DNA of 64,000 nt, taken from Thioclava sediminum (GTDB lineage Bacteria; Pseudomonadota; Alphaproteobacteria; Rhodobacterales; Rhodobacteraceae). The DNA lies in assembly GCF_002020355.1 (NCBI RefSeq), contig NZ_MPZV01000003.1, positions 186,001 through 250,000 on the forward strand, given 5' to 3'. The notes below the pieces were generated by a model. That model saw only the letters and a list, made by a program, of their open reading frames with translations. It was not told the DNA's origin and did no database searches. This document shows positions 18,701 to 26,339 of this stretch, one piece after another (position 1 is the first letter of the stretch; each line of letters opens with the position of its first letter). The translations under genes were made by a program, and so were the position numbers.

Positions 18701-21700
18701 GACTTCACCCAGCGCCTGCAGGATGGCGACCGCTTCTACTACCTTTACCGGATGCCGGTCGGCCACCATCTGGGCGATCAGATCATCGGCGAGCAATTCG
18801 CCCATCTGATCATGCGCACCACCGGGCTGGAGCATATCCCGGACGCCTTCGCCACGCCCTCGGCAACCTATGTGCTCGACGGGACGACCTCGAGCGGCGA
18901 CTACCACGACAATGCGCGCGACGGTCTGCTGGGTGTCGATGACGCCTATGGCGATAACGACTACTTCAACGCGACGCTGGAGCGGCTGCCCGACGAGGTG
19001 CGCGACGTGGCCCTCGCAAATGGTGGCTTCGAGGCGCAGGATCTCGTCGCGGCAGGAGCCCCGACCAATGCGCGCGGCACCTATCTCAACGGGGCGATCG
19101 AGGGCTGGACCCTCAACGGCACCGGCGGCACCTGGGCGCCCACCGAAGCTGCGGTGCCCTTCCTGCCCGAAGGCACGCAGGTCGCCCAGCTTGGTCGCAA
19201 TGCATCGATGAAGGCAGACACCGGCACGGACCTCGTCGAGGGAAATGTCTACACCCTGACGCTCAAGGTGGGCGACAAGATCGGCTATGTCGCGACCGGC
19301 GGCACGGTCAAACTGGTGGCCGCGGACGGCACCGTGTTGGCCAGTGCCGTATTCGCGCCGCCGCTCGATGACGACGACGTCACGACGGACGACGCCTGGG
19401 ACATGGTGACGCTGAGCACCGGTGCTGTGCCCGCGGATCTCGCAGGCCTGGGCCTGAGCATCGTGGTCGAGACCGACGGGACCGGACAATACACGCTCTT
19501 CGACAATGTCCAACTGACCGAAACCGTCCCCGGCGGTCCGGCCAATGACGGCCATATCACGGTGATCGGCCTCTCGGGCGACGACTTCATCGTCGGGGCC
19601 TTGGGTGATGACGTGCTCTATGGCGATGAGGGCAATGACCGCATCGAGGGTGCGCAGGGCAACGACCATATCTATGGCGGCGACGGCGACGACTACATCA
19701 CCGATTACGAGAATGACGACTTCATCCTCGGCGGTGCGGGCAACGACACGATCTTTGCCGGGCCCGGTGTGCTCGATACCTCGCATGGCAATGAGGGCGA
19801 TGACGAGGTACATGGCGGCGACGGCATCGACGAGGTCTTCGGCGACGACGGCAATGACCGTCTCTATGGCGAGGGCGACACCGACCTGATGATGGGCGGT
19901 GACGGCAACGATTACATGGATGGCGGCGACAGCGTCGACGAGATGTTCGGCGGCAACGGCTCCGACTGGATGGTCGGCGGCGTGGGTGACGACAACATCA
20001 ACGGCGGCTCGGGCAACGACCTGCTCGAAGGGGGCCTCGGTCCGACCGCGAACGATGGCGACCGTCTCAACGGCGACAGCCCCGCGCAGCTCAACCCGGT
20101 GATCGAGTTCAACGGCGATGGCACCGAGGGCGACATGGATATCGGCTCCTACGAGGACGCCTATATCAACGTCGTCGCGAACCTGCAGACCTCGAACAAC
20201 GCAGGCACCGGCTCGGTCCTGATGGACCAATATGCCTTCCTCGAAGGGCTCGTCGGCTCGCAATATAACGACGACCTGACCGGCGCGGACGAGAACGGCA
20301 TCGGCTCGAACGGGATGAACAACTATCTCGTAGGCGGCGGCGGGGACGACCGGCTGACCGGCTTGGGCGATGGCGGCGACGAGACCACGGGGCAGGCCGA
20401 TTTCATCTTCGGCGACAGCGTGATCGTGGACTCGAACCTCTACTGGATCGGCGACAACCGCCACGACCAGAGCGTGACCGTGACCGGCTTCATCGAGGAT
20501 TGGTACGGCACGGGCGACACCCGCGTTCAGTTCTCGGACGGCTCGCTGGGCCACATCCTCGGCGATACCGGGACGGAGGGCACCGATACCGCGCTCTATA
20601 CCGGCAATCGCGACGACTACCGGATTGAGCTGATCTCGATGAACGGCCAGCAGGCGGTGAAGATCACCGATCTGCGCAATGGCACCGACAATCAGGGCAA
20701 CCCGGTCGCGACCGATGGGGTGGATATCCTCGTCGGCGTCGAATGGGCCGAGTTCGCGAATGGCGAGACGATTTCGCTCAATCCCGATCCGATGTCGGAC
20801 ATCATGTGGAACGCGACCGGCAGCAGTGGCGGCGGCACCATCGCCCGGCTGAGCGCGGATGTGCCCTTCGGTGGTCAGGCGACCTACGAGTTGCTTTCCG
20901 GCTCGCCGGGTGTGTTGCTCACCGGGACCAACGACGATCAGATCCGCATTCAGGGCGGGCTTGGCGACAACGAGGCACTCACCGCCACGATCCGCGCGAC
21001 CGACGCGTCGGGTACGCAGGTCACCGAGACCTTCGATATCGTCACCGGCGATGCGACGGACGAGGTGATCGACCTGACCGGCGCGACCAATGACACCACG
21101 ATCTACGGTCGCGAAGGCAATGACACGATTACCGGCGGGGATGGCAACGACACCATCGTCTGGAACGTGACCAATCCGCGTCGCAACCAGCCGGAACGGC
21201 CCGACGGGCGCGATTTCGTGGATGGTGGAGCCAATGGCACCGCGGGGGACCGCTTCGTTGTCACCGGCAACAACACCCGCGAGAACTTCGTGATCTACAC
21301 TGTCGCGGCTGCGATGGCGGCCAACATCACGGTGCAGAACGCGGCCGCAGAAATCGTCATCACCCGCGATGGCGAGGTGATCGCAGAGCTCGCCAACATC
21401 GAGGAGATCACGATCAACACGCTCGACGTGACCGCCGATAACGGCAACGGCGGGCTTGACGGCGGCAATACCGGCGGGCGGCGCGGCGACAATGTCGAAA
21501 TCGTAGGCGACTTCACCGGCACCAGCCTGAACTACTCGACGATTACGGTGAACGGCGATGATGGCGACGATGTCGTGGACATCTCGCAACTCGAATCTGA
21601 TCACCGCATCGTCTTCCACGGTGGCGGCGGCGATAACGTTCTGGTCGGCGGGACGCGGTCGCAGGACGTGCTTGTCGATGCACGCCACGGCGCGCGTCCG

Positions 21701-22555
21701 GACAATACGAACCCGGACGGCTCGGATAGCGGCAGCGGCAGCGATGACGGCTCCGACAGCGCGATGCCCGACGGGCTGGTGCTGGTCGGCGACGACACCG
21801 CCGAGACCTTCATCGGCATGGTGGGCAATGACGTCATCTTCGCAGGCGGCGGCGCGGATAATGCGCTCGGCAACGAAGGCGACGACATGATCTTCGGCGA
21901 CGGGGGCGCGGATCGTCTCTTCGGCGGCGAGGGCGACGACGTGATCGAGGCTGGCAAGGGCCGCGACATGGTCTTTGCCGATGACGGCGACGACACGGTG
22001 ATCGCGACCGAGAACGACGGGGCCGACAGCTACTGGGGCGGGGAGGGCTCGGATACGCTCGACTACGCCGCGATCCAGGCCTCGGTCGAGGTCGATCTTG
22101 GCCACGGCACGAACGGCCACGGTCAGGTGATGATCGGCGAGACCGCGGATCAGATCTACAGCTTCGAGAATGTCATCACCGGCAGCGGCGACGACACGAT
22201 CATCGCCAACAGCGCGGTCAACGTGATGGATGGCGGCGGCGGCCACGACACTTTCGTCTTCAACTCCGCGGCCGATGCCGATGGCGACCGGATCAACGGT
22301 TTCGCACCGGGCGACAAGATCGACCTGAGCGGGATCGACGCCGATCAGGGCACGGCGGGGGCGCAATCCTTCGTCCTGTTCGCGGCGGGCGATTTCAGCG
22401 CCGCGGGCGAGCTGCGGGTCTCCTACGAGATGCGTGACGACGGCGAGCACACGATTGTCGCGGGCAATGTCGACGACGATCTGGATGCCGATTTCGAGAT
22501 CGACATCGCGGGCCGTCACATGCTCGACGCCTCTGATTTCAACGGGGTGAACTAA
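15779..22555 (+). CDS. Giant secreted animal-type heme peroxidase with RTX calcium-binding repeats (MopA-like)
   Basis: A 2258-residue protein. The N-terminal half is an animal (myeloperoxidase-type) heme peroxidase, residues about 240-1060. Aligned by eye to human MPO it keeps the distal Gln/His and heme-ester Asp (Q264, D267, H268 in FGQFFDHGLDF), the distal Arg and heme-ester Glu (R574 and E577 in GDGRVNE), and the proximal His H719 (FRLGHSQL). LNIARGRDVGLPTLNELR and QDGDRFYYLYRM are also kept. The Ca-ligand Asp next to the distal His is Gly here, and the sulfonium Met position is Asn. RTX nonapeptides (GGxGxDxxx) occur at about 1270-1425, 1770-1800 and 2010-2160. The end has the serralysin-type module INGFAPGDKIDLSGID. 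There is no N-terminal signal peptide, as expected for type I secretion. The family includes Mn(II)-oxidising MopA peroxidases; that activity is inferred, not shown. Confidence 0.9.
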   Translation: MTIKLAGADLDYLLQQANILNDYSRLTSALDPNGVREVSGYNNNLAGGYTVGADGTIVWTGGNVHPDWGQADTEFLRMFTTNHPTEPEYGTSYATVQKMWVTLVLPDSEGRLPDDPDYVATSKQVLVDNPMSMSPSMFVADANGVAPGAEGYIPTVDAMSMMVAMSDAQAEYQFGTDGSTLDILNSSVVVDSTPRLISQLITSSNVDMTDPNYNPAAVAAMNNLGGSAVDVSNSVVGDITTAFMPNPGILGGVTYNEWFVAFGQFFDHGLDFIQKTGGVVMIPLSPNDPLWIDPADPAYIPGVSNMMMLSRAKLSNPDTDFDDQGNLLPGVTPLYNNNTGLMIDQSQTYGSHEAVNVLLRQYDANGVLTGKLITGAEDGIVHRPDANGNLVELDVSMGAAVAPDGTEVTGKDELATWADMKVNAARIGIELVDTDVLDCPWINADAIGRMNFTPQSDFLFRSDQSIADLEAIASTTGIEIGGMTYTSFADVAAAGYDPFVRWTLQDAMEGKCAAADIGEVRTTNQAILLDIAHGASPGADFQGNELDPASDPNAGAFTYDDSLLARHKVSGDGRVNENITLTSVHHVFHEEHNIQAQNVMMSAVRDAIESGDIDGLNGTDAANEGWLAVDIDQITFDSWAGTDLTDDAAVQAIVDSLTWDGERVYQAARIITESEYNHIAVDQYMGTLYPALPEFVSYSADINLNISLEFAQAVFRLGHSQLRETVQIAVTDEAGVNPGEPGYVPTYVEKGLFDVFLNPDQFDVYGASGIAAGLLTQQGNEMDEFVTAALQQSLVGVPLDLPALNIARGRDVGLPTLNELRMEVFDGLTQNTSNNTNGSGIAPYHSWEDFGAHLRTPESLVNFIAAYGRDEDGTFGLQAARDAYQAGTGELYEIRAAAQAILDAAADASDPLHDEALMFMRGSGEPTYTPGVGWSLSGGQGDQGFWDIDLWVGGLAEQAMFDGPLGTTFSFIMLDFTQRLQDGDRFYYLYRMPVGHHLGDQIIGEQFAHLIMRTTGLEHIPDAFATPSATYVLDGTTSSGDYHDNARDGLLGVDDAYGDNDYFNATLERLPDEVRDVALANGGFEAQDLVAAGAPTNARGTYLNGAIEGWTLNGTGGTWAPTEAAVPFLPEGTQVAQLGRNASMKADTGTDLVEGNVYTLTLKVGDKIGYVATGGTVKLVAADGTVLASAVFAPPLDDDDVTTDDAWDMVTLSTGAVPADLAGLGLSIVVETDGTGQYTLFDNVQLTETVPGGPANDGHITVIGLSGDDFIVGALGDDVLYGDEGNDRIEGAQGNDHIYGGDGDDYITDYENDDFILGGAGNDTIFAGPGVLDTSHGNEGDDEVHGGDGIDEVFGDDGNDRLYGEGDTDLMMGGDGNDYMDGGDSVDEMFGGNGSDWMVGGVGDDNINGGSGNDLLEGGLGPTANDGDRLNGDSPAQLNPVIEFNGDGTEGDMDIGSYEDAYINVVANLQTSNNAGTGSVLMDQYAFLEGLVGSQYNDDLTGADENGIGSNGMNNYLVGGGGDDRLTGLGDGGDETTGQADFIFGDSVIVDSNLYWIGDNRHDQSVTVTGFIEDWYGTGDTRVQFSDGSLGHILGDTGTEGTDTALYTGNRDDYRIELISMNGQQAVKITDLRNGTDNQGNPVATDGVDILVGVEWAEFANGETISLNPDPMSDIMWNATGSSGGGTIARLSADVPFGGQATYELLSGSPGVLLTGTNDDQIRIQGGLGDNEALTATIRATDASGTQVTETFDIVTGDATDEVIDLTGATNDTTIYGREGNDTITGGDGNDTIVWNVTNPRRNQPERPDGRDFVDGGANGTAGDRFVVTGNNTRENFVIYTVAAAMAANITVQNAAAEIVITRDGEVIAELANIEEITINTLDVTADNGNGGLDGGNTGGRRGDNVEIVGDFTGTSLNYSTITVNGDDGDDVVDISQLESDHRIVFHGGGGDNVLVGGTRSQDVLVDARHGARPDNTNPDGSDSGSGSDDGSDSAMPDGLVLVGDDTAETFIGMVGNDVIFAGGGADNALGNEGDDMIFGDGGADRLFGGEGDDVIEAGKGRDMVFADDGDDTVIATENDGADSYWGGEGSDTLDYAAIQASVEVDLGHGTNGHGQVMIGETADQIYSFENVITGSGDDTIIANSAVNVMDGGGGHDTFVFNSAADADGDRINGFAPGDKIDLSGIDADQGTAGAQSFVLFAAGDFSAAGELRVSYEMRDDGEHTIVAGNVDDDLDADFEIDIAGRHMLDASDFNGVN

Positions 22556-22562
22556 GGAGTAG

Positions 22563-22595
22563 CGCCCGGCGGAGGGGTCCGCCGGGCGTGATTTT
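22563..22595 (+). terminator. Intra-operon hairpin terminator after the peroxidase gene
   Basis: A perfect 11-bp stem, CGCCCGGCGGA (22563-22573) with TCCGCCGGGCG (22578-22588), loop GGGG, followed after TGA by five T (22592-22596 region). It lies between the RTX peroxidase stop and the secretion ATPase start. It looks like a partially penetrated terminator that would make substrate mRNA more abundant than exporter mRNA, as known between hlyA and hlyB in E. coli. Confidence 0.7.
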
Positions 22596-22627
22596 TCAAA
22601 GTCTCAAGATCTTGGTGGGAGGATCAC

Positions 22628-24400
22628 ATGAGCAATGCACGTCGCCGTTTCCAAGCCAGCGAAGAGCTCGTCTCCGAACGTCTCGGCCGCTATCGCGGGC
22701 TGATCGTCTTTCTTCTCGGCCTGTCCTTCGTGATCAGCCTTCTGGCGCTGACAGGCTCGTTCTACATGCTGCAGATCTACGACCGGGCGCTGACCAGCGG
22801 CTCTGTGCCGACGCTGCTGGCGCTCTCGGTTCTGGCCATCGCGCTCTACCTGTTTCAGGGCCTGTTCGATGTGCTGCGCAACCAGATCCTCGTGCGCGTC
22901 GGCGCACGGATCGACAACCGCCTCGCGCCGCTCACGCATCGCGTCGCGATCGAGATGCCGCGTTTCGGCTATTCCACCTCCGAGGCGCTGGAGCGGGGCC
23001 GCGACGTCGACACGATCCGCAGCTTCATCTCGGGGGCCGGGGCCATTGCGCTGCTCGATCTGCCATGGATGCCGCTGTTTCTCGGCTTCGTCTATCTGCT
23101 GCACCCGCTGCTGGGGCTGATGACCATCGGCGGGGCCTGCGTTCTGATCACGCTGACCGTCATCACCGAGATGATGTCGCGCCGCTCGGGCCGGGAGCTG
23201 CAGAAGGCCTCCATCGCCCGCGCGATGATCGCCGACACCAACACGCGCAACGCCGATGTGCTGCACGCGATGGGCTTCGGGCGCCGCGCGGTCGAGCGGT
23301 TTGACACCGCCAATGCCGAGCATCTGCGCCTACATGCGCGCACCAGCGACATCACCGGCACGCTCAGCGGGCTGTCGAAAGTCACCCGGATGATGCTGCA
23401 ATCGGCGCTTCTGGGGCTTGGCGCTTACCTGACCATCGTGGGCGAGTTGTCGCCCGGCGCGATTATCGCCTGTTCGGTGGCCGCGTCGCGCGCGCTCGCC
23501 CCGGTGGAAATGGCGATCGGCAACTGGAAGGGCTTCGTGGCGGCGCGGCGCAGCCATGCGCGGCTGCGCGACACGCTCGCGACGCTCGAGGATGACGACA
23601 CGATGGTCGCCTTGCCCGCGCCGACCGAGAGCTTCACCGTCGAGGGGATGACGGTCGTCGCGCCGGGCTCCGGTGCGGTGCTGCTGGGCGATGTCAGCTT
23701 CGATCTGAAATCGGGCGATGCGCTCGGCCTGATCGGGCCTTCGGGCTCGGGCAAGACCACCCTCGCCAAGGGGATCGTCGGCATCTGGCCGCTGCTGCGA
23801 GGTCATGTGCGGTTCGACGGGGCTGCGCTCGATCAATGGCGGGTGGACCTTCTGGGCGATCATATCGGCTACCTGCCGCAGGAGGTTTCGCTGATGGAGG
23901 GCACGGTCGCCGAGAATATCGCGCGCTTTGCCCCCGATGCGACGGATGCGGATGTCGTGGCGGCGGCGAAGGCTGCGGGCGCGCATCAGACGATCATCCA
24001 TCTGCCCGATGGCTACCAGACGCAGCTCGGACCCTTCGGCACGTCGTTGTCGGCGGGCCAGCGTCAGCGCGTCGGTCTGGCGCGCGCGCTCTATGGCGCG
24101 CCGTTCCTCGTGGTGCTGGACGAACCGAACTCGAACCTCGACGCCGATGGCGAAGCGGCGCTCAGCGCGGCTATCGCTTCGGTCCGGGCGCGCGGCGGCA
24201 TCGTCGTGGTGATCGCGCATCGCCCCAAGGCGCTGGAATCCGTCAATCTTGTGGGCTTCGTCCAGGGTGGCAAGCTGGTGGCCTTCGGCCCGAAAGACGA
24301 GATCGTCAATCGATCCGTCGGGCTCAAACCGCTGCCCAAGGGCAAACGCACCGCTCCGGCGGCGGAGCTCGGGGACAGCATCGAACAGGCGGTGGGCTGA
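22628..24400 (+). CDS. Type I secretion system permease/ATPase (PrtD/HlyB-like ABC exporter)
   Basis: A 590-residue inner-membrane ABC exporter with a half-transporter layout. A membrane domain with helices from residue about 23 (IVFLLGLSFVISLLALTGSF) to about 300 is followed by the ATPase. The ATPase has Walker A GPSGSGKTT, the signature LSAGQRQRVGLARAL (LSAGQ is common in the PrtD/AprD branch), Walker B FLVVLDEPNSNLD and the H-loop IAHRP. It lacks the C39 peptidase-like N-terminus of HlyB, so it is PrtD-like. The ATG at 22628 has a strong GGGAGGA site. The RTX protein gene follows after 3 bp and HlyD after that. It presumably exports the peroxidase and possibly the second RTX protein. Confidence 0.93.
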   Translation: MSNARRRFQASEELVSERLGRYRGLIVFLLGLSFVISLLALTGSFYMLQIYDRALTSGSVPTLLALSVLAIALYLFQGLFDVLRNQILVRVGARIDNRLAPLTHRVAIEMPRFGYSTSEALERGRDVDTIRSFISGAGAIALLDLPWMPLFLGFVYLLHPLLGLMTIGGACVLITLTVITEMMSRRSGRELQKASIARAMIADTNTRNADVLHAMGFGRRAVERFDTANAEHLRLHARTSDITGTLSGLSKVTRMMLQSALLGLGAYLTIVGELSPGAIIACSVAASRALAPVEMAIGNWKGFVAARRSHARLRDTLATLEDDDTMVALPAPTESFTVEGMTVVAPGSGAVLLGDVSFDLKSGDALGLIGPSGSGKTTLAKGIVGIWPLLRGHVRFDGAALDQWRVDLLGDHIGYLPQEVSLMEGTVAENIARFAPDATDADVVAAAKAAGAHQTIIHLPDGYQTQLGPFGTSLSAGQRQRVGLARALYGAPFLVVLDEPNSNLDADGEAALSAAIASVRARGGIVVVIAHRPKALESVNLVGFVQGGKLVAFGPKDEIVNRSVGLKPLPKGKRTAPAAELGDSIEQAVG

Positions 24401-24403
24401 GCC

Positions 24404-26302
24404 ATGGAACAGGACAAGCTCAAGCTCGGTATCCCGGATGACGAAGCGGCCCTTGCGCCGATACAGAAATACCGTGCGCCCGAGGGGCGCTCGGTCTGGC
24501 CCGGCCGCGCGGCGGTGGGGCTGGTAGCTCTTGCCTGGGCGGCGCTCGCGCGCAAGCTCTTCGGCACGGATGCGGCGCAGGCGGAAGGTGTTCAGGACGG
24601 CCCGGCCCACCCCCCGGCAGATCCCGACGCCCCCGCCGGCCCGCAGACGCCAAACGCGCATCACATCCCCGAAATGGGGTCGAGCGCGGCACTGGCGCAA
24701 GAGGAGGAGCAGCCCGACCCGTTGCCCGAGAACGTGATCCTGTTCCCGGGCGCAAATCCGGCCCCTTTCGCGCTCTCTCCGCAACGCTGGCACGCCAAGC
24801 ACAAGGCGACGGTGGATGCGCAGGACGATACGCTGTTCTTCCCGGAGGCGATCGAGGTGAAGGAGTTCGATTTCCCGAAAGTTCCGGTCTTCTCCTCGAC
24901 CCGTGCCGCGGCGCGCAAGGCGCGCGAAAGCGGGGACGGCGCGCCTAATGAGCCCCGTCCGCCGGGTCAACCGCCCGAAGCCCCGCGCAACCGCGCGCCC
25001 GAGACGAATGGCCCGGTGCGCCTCTCACCCGGTCGACGCGACGAGAGCTTTTTCATCGTCGCGGCGGTGCTGCTAAGCGGGGCGAGCGATCCCGACGGCG
25101 ATCCGCTCTCGATCCTGTCGATGCAAGCCCAAGGGGGCGAGGTGATCGCCCATGGCGAGGGCGAATGGCTCATCAAACCCGATCAGGGGTTCGAGGGCGA
25201 GTTGGTCATCACCTACGACCTCAGCGATGGCGAGCTGGCAATCGGCCAGACCGCGACGGCACTGATCCTGCCGCCGGACTATCATGACGTGATCGGCACC
25301 ACCGAGGACGATTTGCTGACCGGCACGCCCGACCGCGACGCGATCCGAGGCGAGGGGGGCGACGATATCCTCTATGGCCGCGAAGGCGACGACATGCTCG
25401 ACGGCGGCGATGGCTGCGACGTGCTGATCGGCGGCGCGGGCGCGGATGTCATCTATGGCGGTGCCGGCAATGACACGGTCTTCGCAGGCGCGGGCGACGA
25501 TATCGTCTTCGGCGAGGCGGGCGCGGATGCGCTGCATGGCGAAGACGGCAACGACTATCTCGACGGCGGCATGGGCGCGGACAGTCTCGATGGCGGCGCG
25601 GGCAACGATACGCTGATGGGCGGCGAAGGCTGCGATCTGCTAGATGGCGGCGCAGGCGAAGACCTCGTCTCCGGTGGCGCGGGCGAGGACCGCATCGTCG
25701 TCGCGGAGATCTCGCAGGCTTCGGGCGACAGCTACGATGGCGGAGAAGGCTCCGACACGCTCGATCTCAACCGCATCGCGGAGTCGGTCACCGTCGACCT
25801 GTCTACCGGGACGATGACGAGCGCTGCGGGCGAGGCATCTCTCGTCAGCATCGAGAACGTCACCTCCGGCGCAGGCGACGACCAGTTGGTTGCAAGCGAT
25901 GCCTGCAACCTCTTCTCTGGTGGCGCGGGAGAGGACGTCTTCGTCTTCACCTCGCTCGCATCTATCCAGAACGCGGGCCAAGGCCATGACCGCATTACCG
26001 ATTTCGAACCCGGCGACCGGATCGACCTCTCGCAGATCGACCCGATGGGCGAAGGCTATGGCGAAATGCGCCTGTTCTTTGCAGGCGCCACCGGCGAGGT
26101 CCCCGAGGCGCGCGGCGGCGTTTTCGTGGCCTACGAGATCGAAGACGGAGACGACGCGCATGAATTCACCGTCGTGAAAGCCAAGCTGAGCGCGCAACAC
26201 GAGGATGGCAGCATCGAGGATTACGATTTCGAGATCGAACTCGACGGCCATCTCACACTCGAAGAAACCAATTTCCTGTTTGATTGCGACGTGCCCGCCT
26301 GA
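24404..26302 (+). CDS. RTX calcium-binding protein with cadherin-like segment and N-terminal hydrophobic patch
   Basis: A 632-residue protein encoded inside the exporter operon. Residues 36-49 (AAVGLVALAWAALA) form a short hydrophobic stretch flanked by Arg, then a Pro/Ala-rich linker to about 215. A cadherin-like β-domain (about 220-290, SGASDPDGDPLS then GFEGELVITYDLSDGE) follows, and about a dozen RTX nonapeptides at about 309-425. A C-terminal FEPGDRIDLSQID module resembles T1SS substrates. No enzymatic domain was recognised. The start is 3 bp after the ATPase stop without its own clear ribosome-binding site, suggesting translational coupling. It could be a second substrate, a surface anchor or a secretion accessory. 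Typical T1SS substrates lack an N-terminal hydrophobic patch, which makes this one odd. Confidence 0.8.
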   Translation: MEQDKLKLGIPDDEAALAPIQKYRAPEGRSVWPGRAAVGLVALAWAALARKLFGTDAAQAEGVQDGPAHPPADPDAPAGPQTPNAHHIPEMGSSAALAQEEEQPDPLPENVILFPGANPAPFALSPQRWHAKHKATVDAQDDTLFFPEAIEVKEFDFPKVPVFSSTRAAARKARESGDGAPNEPRPPGQPPEAPRNRAPETNGPVRLSPGRRDESFFIVAAVLLSGASDPDGDPLSILSMQAQGGEVIAHGEGEWLIKPDQGFEGELVITYDLSDGELAIGQTATALILPPDYHDVIGTTEDDLLTGTPDRDAIRGEGGDDILYGREGDDMLDGGDGCDVLIGGAGADVIYGGAGNDTVFAGAGDDIVFGEAGADALHGEDGNDYLDGGMGADSLDGGAGNDTLMGGEGCDLLDGGAGEDLVSGGAGEDRIVVAEISQASGDSYDGGEGSDTLDLNRIAESVTVDLSTGTMTSAAGEASLVSIENVTSGAGDDQLVASDACNLFSGGAGEDVFVFTSLASIQNAGQGHDRITDFEPGDRIDLSQIDPMGEGYGEMRLFFAGATGEVPEARGGVFVAYEIEDGDDAHEFTVVKAKLSAQHEDGSIEDYDFEIELDGHLTLEETNFLFDCDVPA

Positions 26303-26339
26303 CGGGCTGCGCGCGAATTTTTGGTGGGGGGAACCGAAA

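Noticed and set aside
19590-20040. Periodic repeats that might be taken for a CRISPR array or tandem repeat element
   Set aside because: The 27-base periodicity is explained by RTX nonapeptide codons (GGxGxDxxx) in the peroxidase; the frame is maintained and there are no spacers.
16646-22519. A 1957-codon open frame on the minus strand, fully antisense to the RTX peroxidase gene
   Set aside because: It arises from strong GC codon bias and the repeated GGxGxD codons in the sense gene. Its translation is low-complexity His/Arg/Val/Ala-rich with no recognisable domain, while the sense strand has clear catalytic motifs.
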